The notes under the pieces: model-generated
What the model saw: the letters and a program-made list of their open reading frames with translations, nothing else
Told to the model about the DNA's origin: nothing
Database searches by the model: none
Made by a program: the position numbers and the translations under genes
Part shown: piece after piece, positions 52,928 to 60,986 of the stretch
Numbering within the stretch: the stretch's first letter is position 1
How the letters are laid out: each line of letters starts with the position of its first letter
Origin: Sandaracinomonas limnophila
Lineage (GTDB): Bacteria; Bacteroidota; Bacteroidia; Cytophagales; Spirosomataceae
Assembly: GCF_004005965.1 (NCBI RefSeq)
Contig: NZ_SACY01000002.1
Span: 186,001 to 250,000 of the forward strand
DNA length: 64,000 nucleotides
Direction of reading: 5' to 3'

Positions 52928-53908
52928 ATGTCTAAATCTACCCAAATTGAACCCCTTTTAGTTGAAGACCCTAATCGTTTCGTTTTATTTCCCATTAAAC
53001 ACGATGACATCTGGCAATTTTACAAAAAATCTGAAGCCTCTTTTTGGACGGCCGAAGAAATCGATTTGCAACAAGATTTAACAGATTGGCAAAAAATGAA
53101 TGAGGGTGAACGTCACTTTATCTCTCACGTGTTAGCCTTTTTTGCAGCATCAGATGGAATTGTAAACGAAAACCTTGCAAATAACTTCTTAAAAGAAGTA
53201 CAATATGCTGAGGCAAAATGTTTCTATGGTTTTCAAATCATGATGGAAAATATCCATTCCGAAACCTATTCTTTATTAATTGATACGTACATCAAAGATC
53301 CAATCGAAAAGGATAAATTGTTGCGTGCTATTGAAACCATCGATTGTGTAAAGAAAAAAGCAGAATGGGCTTTAAGATGGATTGAAAGTGACAATTTTGT
53401 TGAAAGATTAATTGCTTTTGCAGCAGTAGAAGGCATATTCTTTTCAGGCTCTTTCTGCTCAATTTTCTGGTTAAAGAAAAGAGGGCTGATGCCTGGCTTA
53501 ACCTTCTCAAACGAATTAATTTCTCGTGATGAAGGCTTACACTGCGACTTTGCTTGCCATCTATATGCTGATCATATCGTAAATAAAATCTCTTCAGATA
53601 AAATCAACGAGATTATAACAAATGCCGTTGAAATTGAAAAAGAATTTGTCACTAGCGCACTTCCTGTTTCCTTAATTGGTATGAATGCAGAATTGATGTG
53701 TCAATATATTGAATTCGTTGCCGACAGGTTATTGGTTTCTTTGGGCTGTCAAAAAGTTTACAACGCGAGCAATCCATTTGATTTCATGGAGTTAATCTCC
53801 CTTCAAGGTAAAACCAATTTCTTCGAAAAAAGAGTTGCTGAATATCAGAAATCAGGCGTTATGTCCGACAAAGATGCAATGTCATTCTCACTTGACGAAG
53901 ATTTTTAA
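52928..53908 (+). CDS. nrdB: Ribonucleotide reductase class Ia small subunit
   Basis: R2 subunit carrying the di-iron site and tyrosyl radical of aerobic ribonucleotide reductase. The 326 residues match R2, with iron ligands in [11 protein letters not shown]107 and H110 in [10 protein letters not shown], the later Glu of [11 protein letters not shown] and the Glu/His of [10 protein letters not shown]. Radical Tyr at 114 keeps the E-x2-H-x3-Y spacing of E. coli R2, so it is the Tyr-radical type. The large subunit nrdA is not adjacent, so it must be elsewhere. A terminator follows at 53930-53958. Confidence 0.96.
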   Translation: MSKSTQIEPLLVEDPNRFVLFPIKHDDIWQFYKKSEASFWTAEEIDLQQDLTDWQKMNEGERHFISHVLAFFAASDGIVNENLANNFLKEVQYAEAKCFYGFQIMMENIHSETYSLLIDTYIKDPIEKDKLLRAIETIDCVKKKAEWALRWIESDNFVERLIAFAAVEGIFFSGSFCSIFWLKKRGLMPGLTFSNELISRDEGLHCDFACHLYADHIVNKISSDKINEIITNAVEIEKEFVTSALPVSLIGMNAELMCQYIEFVADRLLVSLGCQKVYNASNPFDFMELISLQGKTNFFEKRVAEYQKSGVMSDKDAMSFSLDEDF

Positions 53909-53928
53909 TACATAAAATATTCACTAAT

Positions 53929-53959
53929 TTGGCTGCTCATAAGGCAGCCATTTTTTTTA
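53929..53959 (+). terminator. Terminator after nrdB
   Basis: Stem TGGCTGC (53930-53936) with GCAGCCA (53944-53950), loop TCATAAG, followed by eight T residues. Confidence 0.9.
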
Positions 53960-53963
53960 TACT

Positions 53964-54533
53964 ATGTCAGACTTCTTACTTTATTTTCAATTAGGGTTAG
54001 GTCATATTTTAAACCTAAATGCCTTAGATCACCTCCTATTCATCTTATCCTTTTTAATTGGTCTCAATCTGTCAAAGCTTCAAAAATCAATCTACTTAGT
54101 TTCTGCCTTTACCTTGGGACATTCCATTACATTGGCATTAGCTACCTTAAAAATCGTTGAAATAAACGTAAAATGGATTGAATTTTTAATTCCCCTAACT
54201 ATTACCCTTTCAGCAATTTTAAATATAGTGAATCAAAAGAAAGATGAATCTAAAATAAAATTTTTTCTAATTGGGGCTTTTGGTTTAATCCATGGGTTGG
54301 GATTTTCAAACTATCTACAAAGTTTGTTGGGACAAGAGGCAACTATTCTTATTCCACTATTAGGCTTTAACATTGGCGTAGAAATTGCTCAAATACTTGT
54401 GGTTACAATAATCCTCAGCATTTTTACTTTGGGAAAACATTTAAAGGAAATGGCTAATCTTATAATTAAATATAGTCTTTCAATTATAATTATCCTTCTT
54501 TCCCTGCAAATGGCCATCGAACGTTGGCCATAA
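53964..54533 (+). CDS. HupE/UreJ-2-like membrane protein
   Basis: A 189-residue integral membrane protein with about six hydrophobic helices and the polar motifs of the HupE/UreJ_2 family: GLGHILNLNALDHLLFILSFLIGL, AFTLGHSITLALA, GAFGLIHGLGFSNYL and GFNIGVEIAQIL. Members are proposed metal (nickel, cobalt) transport proteins in hydrogenase or urease clusters, but no such genes are here, so the metal link is uncertain. It is monocistronic between two terminators. Confidence 0.85.
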   Translation: MSDFLLYFQLGLGHILNLNALDHLLFILSFLIGLNLSKLQKSIYLVSAFTLGHSITLALATLKIVEINVKWIEFLIPLTITLSAILNIVNQKKDESKIKFFLIGAFGLIHGLGFSNYLQSLLGQEATILIPLLGFNIGVEIAQILVVTIILSIFTLGKHLKEMANLIIKYSLSIIIILLSLQMAIERWP

Positions 54534-54571
54534 AAAAAAGGCAATTCATTTCTGAATTGCCTTTTTTTTAT
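54534..54571. terminator. Bidirectional terminator
   Basis: AAGGCAATTCA and TGAATTGCCTT form an 11-base stem with loop TTTC, flanked by A and T runs, between the convergent HupE-like gene and the large secreted-protein gene. Confidence 0.92.
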
Positions 54572-54584
54572 TTTAAAACTAAAA

Positions 54585-57113
54585 TTATCTATTGATCAAT
54601 AATTTAGTTTGGAAAGTATTTCCTGACTTTGCGTTCAAATTAAGAACGTAAATACCAACACCGATTCCACTCACATCGATACCTGAAGCAGTAGAGTAGG
54701 TACCCGCATAAACTTTTCTTCCTAACATGTCAAAGATTGAAACATCAGCTCCATTCCATGTTGCAGTATCAACAACATCAACGATAACTGAAGTTGTTGC
54801 TGGATTTGGATATACAATCACACCATTAAATTCTGGATCTGGTACGTAAGCGTATTTAATAGCATTTGAAAGACAAGAGATTGTGTTTGAACCAGACGTA
54901 TAACTTACATATTTTGCAACTGAATATTCACCCGCGCCACCTTGAACTTTTTGAATAGCTGTTGTACCTGCAAGAGCGACACTACCTAATTTCCAAACAT
55001 AGTTTCCAGCATCACCATTAAATCCTTTTGCATTTAATGTATAAGCTGTTTTAGTAATTGAACCAGAAGCAAATACTGGATTCGCCTGGAAGGTAACAGA
55101 AGCAACTGCAGATGGCAAGGATACACAACCTGTTTTACCATCTGTTTGTGTAAGTTTAACATCCGATGTACCAACAATTCCAGCTAAACTAGTCAATGCA
55201 CTGTTTTGAACTGCAGTTGTTGAAGATCCAATATACCATTGATACGTACTACCAGTCGCAGTCAAAGTAGGACTAGTTAAATCAAACTTAACTGAAACCA
55301 CATTACCTGCTTCATCTTTTGCACAATTGAAAGCACTTCCAGTCAATTTAATAGTAGGAGTTGCAGGTCTTGCGATTGGACTAATTACAAAATCAGAAGA
55401 TTTTAATGACCAACATCCATTTGCATCCTTGTAACGAGCATTATAAGTTCCAAAATCTGCTGTCGTATATTTTTCATTCACTGAAGTTCCAACTGTTTTT
55501 GCATTTGTAAACCATTCCCAACCTTTAGAAGCTACTGTTCCAGAAGAAGCAGTTAAAATATCAGAAACTTTAGCGTAATCACAATATTCAACAATCTTAC
55601 TTGATGAAGTAATTGTTGGAATACTTGGACGGTTATAGTATTGAACACCATAAGCCCCGAAAACAGAATAACAAGTTTCGTTATTTGAATTTTTCCAAAC
55701 CCCTGTTGGGTCATCCACTAAATATTGAGCGCTATAATCACCTGCTTTATCAATAGTAATACTAGTTCCAGTATTATTAGCACCTGTGATTAAATTACCA
55801 TTGTAATACCAATTAACCACATTACCTGCTGGCAATGTTTGTTCAAATTTTGCTAAAGTTAAGATTGTGGTACCATCCTGACAAATATAATTATTATCCA
55901 AGCTAGTTATCATAGCAATACCTGATGGCTTCACATTTAAAATCAATTCGTGATTGTAGGCCGGAGAAAAACTCGAATTCCCTGTAAATGTAACATTATC
56001 TAATACATCAATTGGGCATCCAACATTTAAACCTCTAGGCATGAATTTTAATCTAAAATTAGGTTCATAAAATCCAGTATTGGCCTTATTTTCAATGCCA
56101 AAATATTTACCAACATTATAGTTATTAATATCTTCACTACCAGCAAAATCCAAATAGTTTCCATTGCTTTCATATGACCAATAGAAGCTATAGCCATTAA
56201 ATCTCGGATCATTTCTGTAGGTATCCCAATTTGCCCAACTAATGGTTACGTTGTCTGAAGCACAAGCATTAACAGTTCCATTATTTGGATCTTTACCATT
56301 AACAACTAAACTTAAACCCCACATATTTGCAACATCACCAATGGCTAAAGGGCTACCTGTTTTTGGAAGCACTTCCATAGAAGTTACATTTGAAAAATCG
56401 TTTGAAACAATAGCTCCACTCTCAATGTAACTGTAATATGCAAACTTGAATTGGTAGGTTCCAGTCTCTGCTGCTGCATTTGTGTAATTCATCCTTGTGT
56501 AACCATTTGCAGAATTTGCAATATTGGTAAATGAACCAGCACTTGGTTTTTTAATAAAAAGACTGTTTGCTCTTGTCAAACCAGCACTAACTGTGATATC
56601 AGACCCCGCTAAGGTTGTAGGATCACCACATTTATTATATTTTGGAGAATATCCATCCTCTGGTACTGGCTTAAACTCGTCATTTTTTGTTGCTACAAAT
56701 GTAATAGTTCTAGAAACAGAAGAACCACCACCACTTGGAGTACAAGTCATTTGATATTGATAACACTTGAAATACATTCCGTTTGCAATATCAGCAGGAT
56801 CTAATCCTAAACCTACCGTCGTATTATAATCAGTTCCCCCAATTGTATAAGGATATGAAGGACCATCTGTATTTTGAGGCCAATCAATCGTATGAACTTC
56901 TGGGTTCATAGGGTCTGCTGAAACCCAACGGTCTAATGTCCAAGTAACTGTACCTGGCGCACAACCTCTCGCAGTTAGTAAATTCTGCTTCCCAGATTTT
57001 ACAATAAAATATTTACCACTTGCTTCCCCGTTTATGGAAACCTGCGCAAAAGCAGATGAAACCACAAACATACTGAAGAAAATTACAGCAAAAAATTTGA
57101 ATAATTTATTCAT
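54585..57113 (-). CDS. Large type IX-secreted protein with Ig-like repeats
   Basis: An 842-residue secreted protein of unknown function. It has a signal peptide (MNKLFKFFAVIFFSMFVVSSAFAQ) and then many beta-sandwich-like segments of about 80-90 residues. These contain recurring patterns such as CQDGTTILTLAKFE...NVVNWYYNG and CxxxxxxVxxxWYIGSS, as in gliding-motility/SprB-like or adhesin-type proteins. The last ~75 residues are a type A type IX sorting domain: VIVYPNPATTSVIVDVVD, VSIFDMLGRKVYAG, GIDVSGIGVGIYVLNLNA, and a basic end KLLINR. No enzyme motif is seen, so it is probably a cell-surface adhesin or sugar-binding protein. It is monocistronic. Confidence 0.87.
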   Translation of the reverse strand: MNKLFKFFAVIFFSMFVVSSAFAQVSINGEASGKYFIVKSGKQNLLTARGCAPGTVTWTLDRWVSADPMNPEVHTIDWPQNTDGPSYPYTIGGTDYNTTVGLGLDPADIANGMYFKCYQYQMTCTPSGGGSSVSRTITFVATKNDEFKPVPEDGYSPKYNKCGDPTTLAGSDITVSAGLTRANSLFIKKPSAGSFTNIANSANGYTRMNYTNAAAETGTYQFKFAYYSYIESGAIVSNDFSNVTSMEVLPKTGSPLAIGDVANMWGLSLVVNGKDPNNGTVNACASDNVTISWANWDTYRNDPRFNGYSFYWSYESNGNYLDFAGSEDINNYNVGKYFGIENKANTGFYEPNFRLKFMPRGLNVGCPIDVLDNVTFTGNSSFSPAYNHELILNVKPSGIAMITSLDNNYICQDGTTILTLAKFEQTLPAGNVVNWYYNGNLITGANNTGTSITIDKAGDYSAQYLVDDPTGVWKNSNNETCYSVFGAYGVQYYNRPSIPTITSSSKIVEYCDYAKVSDILTASSGTVASKGWEWFTNAKTVGTSVNEKYTTADFGTYNARYKDANGCWSLKSSDFVISPIARPATPTIKLTGSAFNCAKDEAGNVVSVKFDLTSPTLTATGSTYQWYIGSSTTAVQNSALTSLAGIVGTSDVKLTQTDGKTGCVSLPSAVASVTFQANPVFASGSITKTAYTLNAKGFNGDAGNYVWKLGSVALAGTTAIQKVQGGAGEYSVAKYVSYTSGSNTISCLSNAIKYAYVPDPEFNGVIVYPNPATTSVIVDVVDTATWNGADVSIFDMLGRKVYAGTYSTASGIDVSGIGVGIYVLNLNAKSGNTFQTKLLINR

Positions 57114-57285
57114 TTTGAATGTATTTTGATTTGAGTAGATGATTAGTAATTAAGCTATTTGACTTTTAATTTGGAGCAATTTATGAATAATATTTGTATA
57201 AATCAACTAACAAGCCGATATTAATAGACAATCCGACAAATTTTACTGACAAAATGAAAAATTATTTATTCAAGTAATTTTTGAG

Positions 57286-57293
57286 TAATTTTG
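57286..57293 (+). promoter_or_regulatory. Promoter -7 element of glnS
   Basis: TAATTTTG (TAnnTTTG), 36 bases before the glnS start at 57330; it overlaps the TTG at 57291 that would extend the frame. Confidence 0.5.
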
Positions 57294-57329
57294 AAACTTA
57301 ATTTTAGCAAATTCAACGAACGCACGAGC

Positions 57330-59000
57330 ATGGAAAACGAAAAAGAGAAAAGCCTAAACTTTTTGGAGGAATTAATTCAAAACGACCTTGAAAAAGGGCT
57401 TTATCCGCAGGGAATTACCACTCGCTTTCCTCCAGAACCCAATGGGTACTTGCATATTGGACATGCAAAAAGCATTTGCTTAAATTTCGGATTAACAGAA
57501 AATTTTGGCGGAAAAACTAATTTACGTTTCGACGACACGAATCCCGCAACTGAAGAGACGGAATATGTAGAGTCCATCAAAAAAGATGTTTCCTGGTTAG
57601 GTTTTACATGGGCGAAGGAATGTTACACCTCCGATTACTTCGAGCAATTGTACCAATTTGCCTCAAAATTGATAGAAAAATCATTGGCTTATGTTGATGA
57701 CTCAAGTGCGGAAGAAATTGCAAATCAAAAAGGAACTCCAACCCAACCCGGCACAAACTCCCCCTTTAGAAATCGTTCTGTAGAAGAAAACTTAGACCTA
57801 TTTCAAAAAATGAGACAAGGTGCTTTTGAAGATGGCTCTAAGGTTTTGCGTGCTAAAATAGATATGGCGCATCCCAACATGCACATGCGTGATCCTTTGT
57901 TGTATAGAATTAGAAGAGTGGCTCACCATAGAACCGGAAACGAATGGTGCATCTATCCAATGTATGATTTTGCCCATGGACAATCAGATTCCATCGAAGA
58001 AATCACCCATTCCATTTGTACCTTAGAATTTGATGTGCACCGTCCTTTATATGATTGGTTCATTGACAAATTAGCTATTTTCCCCTCTCATCAATACGAA
58101 TTTGCACGTTTGAACTTGTCACATACCGTAATGAGTAAGCGAAAATTATTGCAATTGGTGAACGAAAAAGTAGTTTCTGGATGGGATGACCCTCGGATGC
58201 CAACAATCTCTGGCTTGCGCAGACGTGGATACACACCGGCCTCTATTCGTTTATTTTGTGATAAAATTGGAGTTGCCAAAAGAGAGAATTTAATAGATGT
58301 AAGTTTATTGGAATTTTGTATCCGAGAAGATTTGAATAAATCTGCATCACGTTTCATGGCAGTATTAGATCCAATCAAATTGACCCTGACAAATTATCCA
58401 GAAGGCCAATCTGAAGATTTACACATAGAAAATAATCCAGAAGACCCAGAAAGTGGCAAACGTGTAGTGCCTTTTTCAAGGGAATTATATATAGAAAGAG
58501 AAGACTTTTTGGTAGACCCTCCTAAAAAATTCTTCCGCTTAGGTCCTGGCTTAATGGCACGATTAAAGGGCGCCTACATTGTAAAAGTGGAAGATTTTAC
58601 ACTGAACGAAGATGGCTCAGTGAAAGAGGTTTTTGCAAGCTATATCCCAGAAAGTAAATCTGGTTCAGATACATCCGGAATTAATGTAAAGGGAACCATG
58701 CATTGGGTTTCTATCCCACATGCTAAAACTGCTGAGGTTCGTTTATTCGACCGATTATTAATTGTAGAAAATGCAGGAGACTTGGGAGATGATTTCATCA
58801 AATTCATCAATCCCGAATCTTTACAAACTTTAGAAAAAGTTTACATAGAACCTGCTTTGGCAAATGTTGAAGTTGGAAAAGGACTTCAATTTATTAGAAA
58901 AGGTTATTTCTGCAAAGATTCCGATAGCACTGAAAACCAATTGATTTTTAATAGAACAGTAACCCTTAAAGATACTTGGGCAAAAGCTCAAAACAAATAA
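57330..59000 (+). CDS. glnS: Glutaminyl-tRNA synthetase
   Basis: Class I synthetase charging tRNA-Gln. From the start at 57330 there are 556 residues, the usual length. Motifs: GITTRFPPEPNGYLHIGHAKSICLNF (HIGH), LRFDDTNPATEETEYVESIKKDV, CTLEFDVHRPLYDWF, and the KMSKS equivalent VMSKRKLLQLV. Two beta-barrel anticodon-binding domains follow (RVVPFSRELYIEREDF; LNEDGSVKEVFASYI). An in-frame TTG at 57291 overlaps the TAATTTTG promoter element and is not used. cruF begins two bases after the stop. Confidence 0.97.
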   Translation: MENEKEKSLNFLEELIQNDLEKGLYPQGITTRFPPEPNGYLHIGHAKSICLNFGLTENFGGKTNLRFDDTNPATEETEYVESIKKDVSWLGFTWAKECYTSDYFEQLYQFASKLIEKSLAYVDDSSAEEIANQKGTPTQPGTNSPFRNRSVEENLDLFQKMRQGAFEDGSKVLRAKIDMAHPNMHMRDPLLYRIRRVAHHRTGNEWCIYPMYDFAHGQSDSIEEITHSICTLEFDVHRPLYDWFIDKLAIFPSHQYEFARLNLSHTVMSKRKLLQLVNEKVVSGWDDPRMPTISGLRRRGYTPASIRLFCDKIGVAKRENLIDVSLLEFCIREDLNKSASRFMAVLDPIKLTLTNYPEGQSEDLHIENNPEDPESGKRVVPFSRELYIEREDFLVDPPKKFFRLGPGLMARLKGAYIVKVEDFTLNEDGSVKEVFASYIPESKSGSDTSGINVKGTMHWVSIPHAKTAEVRLFDRLLIVENAGDLGDDFIKFINPESLQTLEKVYIEPALANVEVGKGLQFIRKGYFCKDSDSTENQLIFNRTVTLKDTWAKAQNK

Positions 59001-59002
59001 TT

Positions 59003-59635
59003 ATGAATCCGGTATATACCAAACGCTTCTTGATTATTTTGTACGCTGCTGGCCTTGTCGGTTTGAGTTTACCTAATTATCGTTCCACATTTCAAAGTTT
59101 ATGCCCTTACACGCTTTGGATAACAGGATTTATATGTTTGTATTTTTATCCAAACAAAAATCTAAAAACCTATTTGGGATTTTCCTTACTATTTTTAAGT
59201 GGATATTTGATTGAATTGGCAGGGATTAAATCTGGAAAAATATTTGGTGAATATGCTTATGGACAAACCCTGGGACTTCAAATTGCAAACGTTCCACTAG
59301 TCATTGGCATGAATTGGTTAATACTTCTAATGGGTACGAATGCCGTTGTAGAAGAATGGGGATTTGGGGGGATATTCGGAAAATCGGCCCTGGGCGCAGG
59401 ATTGATGACTTTATTAGACCTTTTTATTGAGCCGGTGGCAATCCACTTGGACTTTTGGCAATGGAAACTGAATCAAGTGCCTGTACAAAATTTTGCTGCT
59501 TGGTGGTTAGTGGCTTTTGTTTTCCATTTCATTTATCAACAAATGGAATTAAATATAAAATCAAGTTTATACAGATTAGTGGCCTTATTACAGTTTATGT
59601 TTTTTATTGGATTATTGGTATTAACCCACAATTAA
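59003..59635 (+). CDS. cruF: CruF-like carotenoid 1,2-hydratase
   Basis: Membrane protein of about 210 residues of the DUF422/carotenoid biosynthesis family, with about six to seven hydrophobic helices. CruF enzymes hydrate the psi-end group of gamma-carotene or related carotenoids, as in the flexixanthin-type pigments of Cytophagales. Family segments: LIELAGIKSGKIFGEYAYGQTLGLQIANVPLVIGMNWLILLMGTNAVV, and LLDLFIEPVAIHLDFWQWKLNQVPVQNFAAWWLVAFVFHF. The start at 59003 is after the glnS stop; an overlapping TTG/ATG at 58976 is less likely. Its final stop TAA lies in the first copy of the AATTAAC array. Other carotenoid genes are elsewhere. Confidence 0.88.
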   Translation: MNPVYTKRFLIILYAAGLVGLSLPNYRSTFQSLCPYTLWITGFICLYFYPNKNLKTYLGFSLLFLSGYLIELAGIKSGKIFGEYAYGQTLGLQIANVPLVIGMNWLILLMGTNAVVEEWGFGGIFGKSALGAGLMTLLDLFIEPVAIHLDFWQWKLNQVPVQNFAAWWLVAFVFHFIYQQMELNIKSSLYRLVALLQFMFFIGLLVLTHN

Positions 59636-59678
59636 CAATTAACCATTAACAATTAACCATTAACAATTAACCATTAAC
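59630..59678. repeat. Heptad tandem array, AATTAAC/CATTAAC
   Basis: Seven perfect 7-base units: AATTAAC, AATTAAC, CATTAAC, AATTAAC, CATTAAC, AATTAAC, CATTAAC (a 14-base higher-order repeat). It lies between convergent cruF and manC and supplies the stop codon of both (cruF 59633-59635; manC complement of 59674-59676). Confidence 0.95.
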
Positions 59679-60738
59679 TATACTGATCCCCAAAACTCGT
59701 TGCATCCTCCACGAACAGCTTTACAGCCTGTTCCTCTTCCTTAGGACAAATCATAATTACATTGTCGTTTTCCACAACAATAAAATCCTTTAAACCCTTC
59801 ACAACTATTAATTTATCCGAACTGGATTTAATTATGGAATTTGTAGTTTCGTAAGTTAAGGCATTTCCATCAATCACGTTTTGGTTCTCATCCTTTTCAT
59901 GAACCTCATAAAGTGATTTCCAAGTCCCTAAGTCGGACCAACCAATATCTGCCAACACAACTTTCACATCCCTTGACTTTTCCATGAGTCCGACGTCTAT
60001 AGAAATATTTTTACAAACTCCGTACACCTTTTTAATGAATTCACTTTCACCTTCAGAATAGTATAAAACCATTCCCTCCTCAAATTGTTCGGCTAACCTT
60101 GATTGGTGTTTATTCAATTCTTTTTTGAAAGTTTTTACGGAGAAAATAAACATACCTGCGTTCCAAACATAATCTCCACTATCTAAAAATGCTTCTGCCA
60201 ATTCAAGATTAGGCTTTTCGGTAAAAGTTTTGACCGTTAAAACATCTTCAGCTTTGGGTTGAAATTGGATATAACCGTAGCCCGTATCTGGTCTAGTTGG
60301 CATAATCCCCAAGGTCACCATTACCGGCTCTGATGCCGCTTTTAGTGCAATTTTAATCTTATTTTGATACTCCTCAGTTTTTAAAATCACATGATCTGAG
60401 GGAACTACCACTAATTTGGCCTTTGAATTAATTTTTGAAATTTTATAGGCCGCATAGGCAATACATGGCGCGGTATTTCGTCTTTGAGGTTCACAAAGAA
60501 TTTGATAATCCTTTAAAAAAGGTAATTGTTCTTGAATTAGGTTTGCATATTCTTCAGAAGTAACTACATAAATATTTTCGTGAGGAATAATTCCATCAAA
60601 ACGCTCAGCGGTTTGCTGCAACATCGTTTTACCAACTCCTAATACATCATGAAATTGCTTTGGAAAATGACTTCTACTGATTGGCCAAAATCGAGTCCCA
60701 ATTCCACCGGCCATGATGACCAAATAATTATCTTTCAT
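59674..60738 (-). CDS. manC: Mannose-1-phosphate guanylyltransferase
   Basis: Makes GDP-mannose from mannose 1-phosphate and GTP for surface polysaccharides and glycoproteins. The 354 residues match the nucleotidyl-transferase domain: VIMAGGIGTRFWPISRSHFPKQF, ERFDGIIPHENIYVVTSEEY, EPQRRNTAPCIAYAAYKI, VVPSDHVI, GIMPTRPDTGYGYIQF, and DIGWSDLGTWKSLYEVHEKDENQNV. The long fused isomerase domain of some ManC proteins is absent, giving the monofunctional short form. The last two residues and stop are formed by the heptad array. Upstream lie array-like bases and the TonB receptor gene, divergent. Confidence 0.95.
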   Translation of the reverse strand: MKDNYLVIMAGGIGTRFWPISRSHFPKQFHDVLGVGKTMLQQTAERFDGIIPHENIYVVTSEEYANLIQEQLPFLKDYQILCEPQRRNTAPCIAYAAYKISKINSKAKLVVVPSDHVILKTEEYQNKIKIALKAASEPVMVTLGIMPTRPDTGYGYIQFQPKAEDVLTVKTFTEKPNLELAEAFLDSGDYVWNAGMFIFSVKTFKKELNKHQSRLAEQFEEGMVLYYSEGESEFIKKVYGVCKNISIDVGLMEKSRDVKVVLADIGWSDLGTWKSLYEVHEKDENQNVIDGNALTYETTNSIIKSSSDKLIVVKGLKDFIVVENDNVIMICPKEEEQAVKLFVEDATSFGDQYS

Positions 60739-60795
60739 TACTCCTAATTCAAAAATTTGTCAAAAATATAAAGAATTCAAATGAAAAAAAATCAT

Positions 60796-60844
60796 AATTC
60801 ATAACTCACAATTAATAATTAATATTTAACAATTAATAATTACT
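60796..60844. repeat. Heptad tandem array, degenerate AATTAAT type
   Basis: Seven units in phase from 60796 (AATTCAT, AACTCAC, AATTAAT, AATTAAT, ATTTAAC, AATTAAT, AATTACT). It is upstream of the TonB receptor gene and in the divergent space with manC; more degenerate than the others. Confidence 0.75.
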
Positions 60845-60912
60845 TGGCATGTGCTTTGAGTCGGCTATCGGGACATTATGGATTTTTTTATATATTTTCT
60901 ATAAAAAATACA

Positions 60913-60942
60913 TTGAAAATACATTTTTCTTGTTTAGCTTTG
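60913..60942 (+). promoter_or_regulatory. Complete Bacteroidota promoter of the TonB receptor gene
   Basis: TTG at 60913-60915 and TAGCTTTG at 60935-60942 are separated by exactly 19 bases, the best full promoter in the window. The start codon at 60987 is 44 bases further on. Confidence 0.65.
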
Positions 60943-60986
60943 CTTATGTGTCGTATTCAAAGCACTTTAAACTAAAAATTATTCTT

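Noticed and set aside
53964-54533. A hydrogenase or urease cluster, suggested by the HupE/UreJ-like gene.
   Set aside because: No hydrogenase, urease or nickel-maturation gene is adjacent.
428-60844. The heptad arrays as CRISPR arrays.
   Set aside because: Units are contiguous 7-base copies with no spacers, and no cas gene is in the window.
60849-60986. Upstream start for the TonB receptor.
   Set aside because: The extension runs through a complete promoter and precedes a normal signal peptide at 60987.
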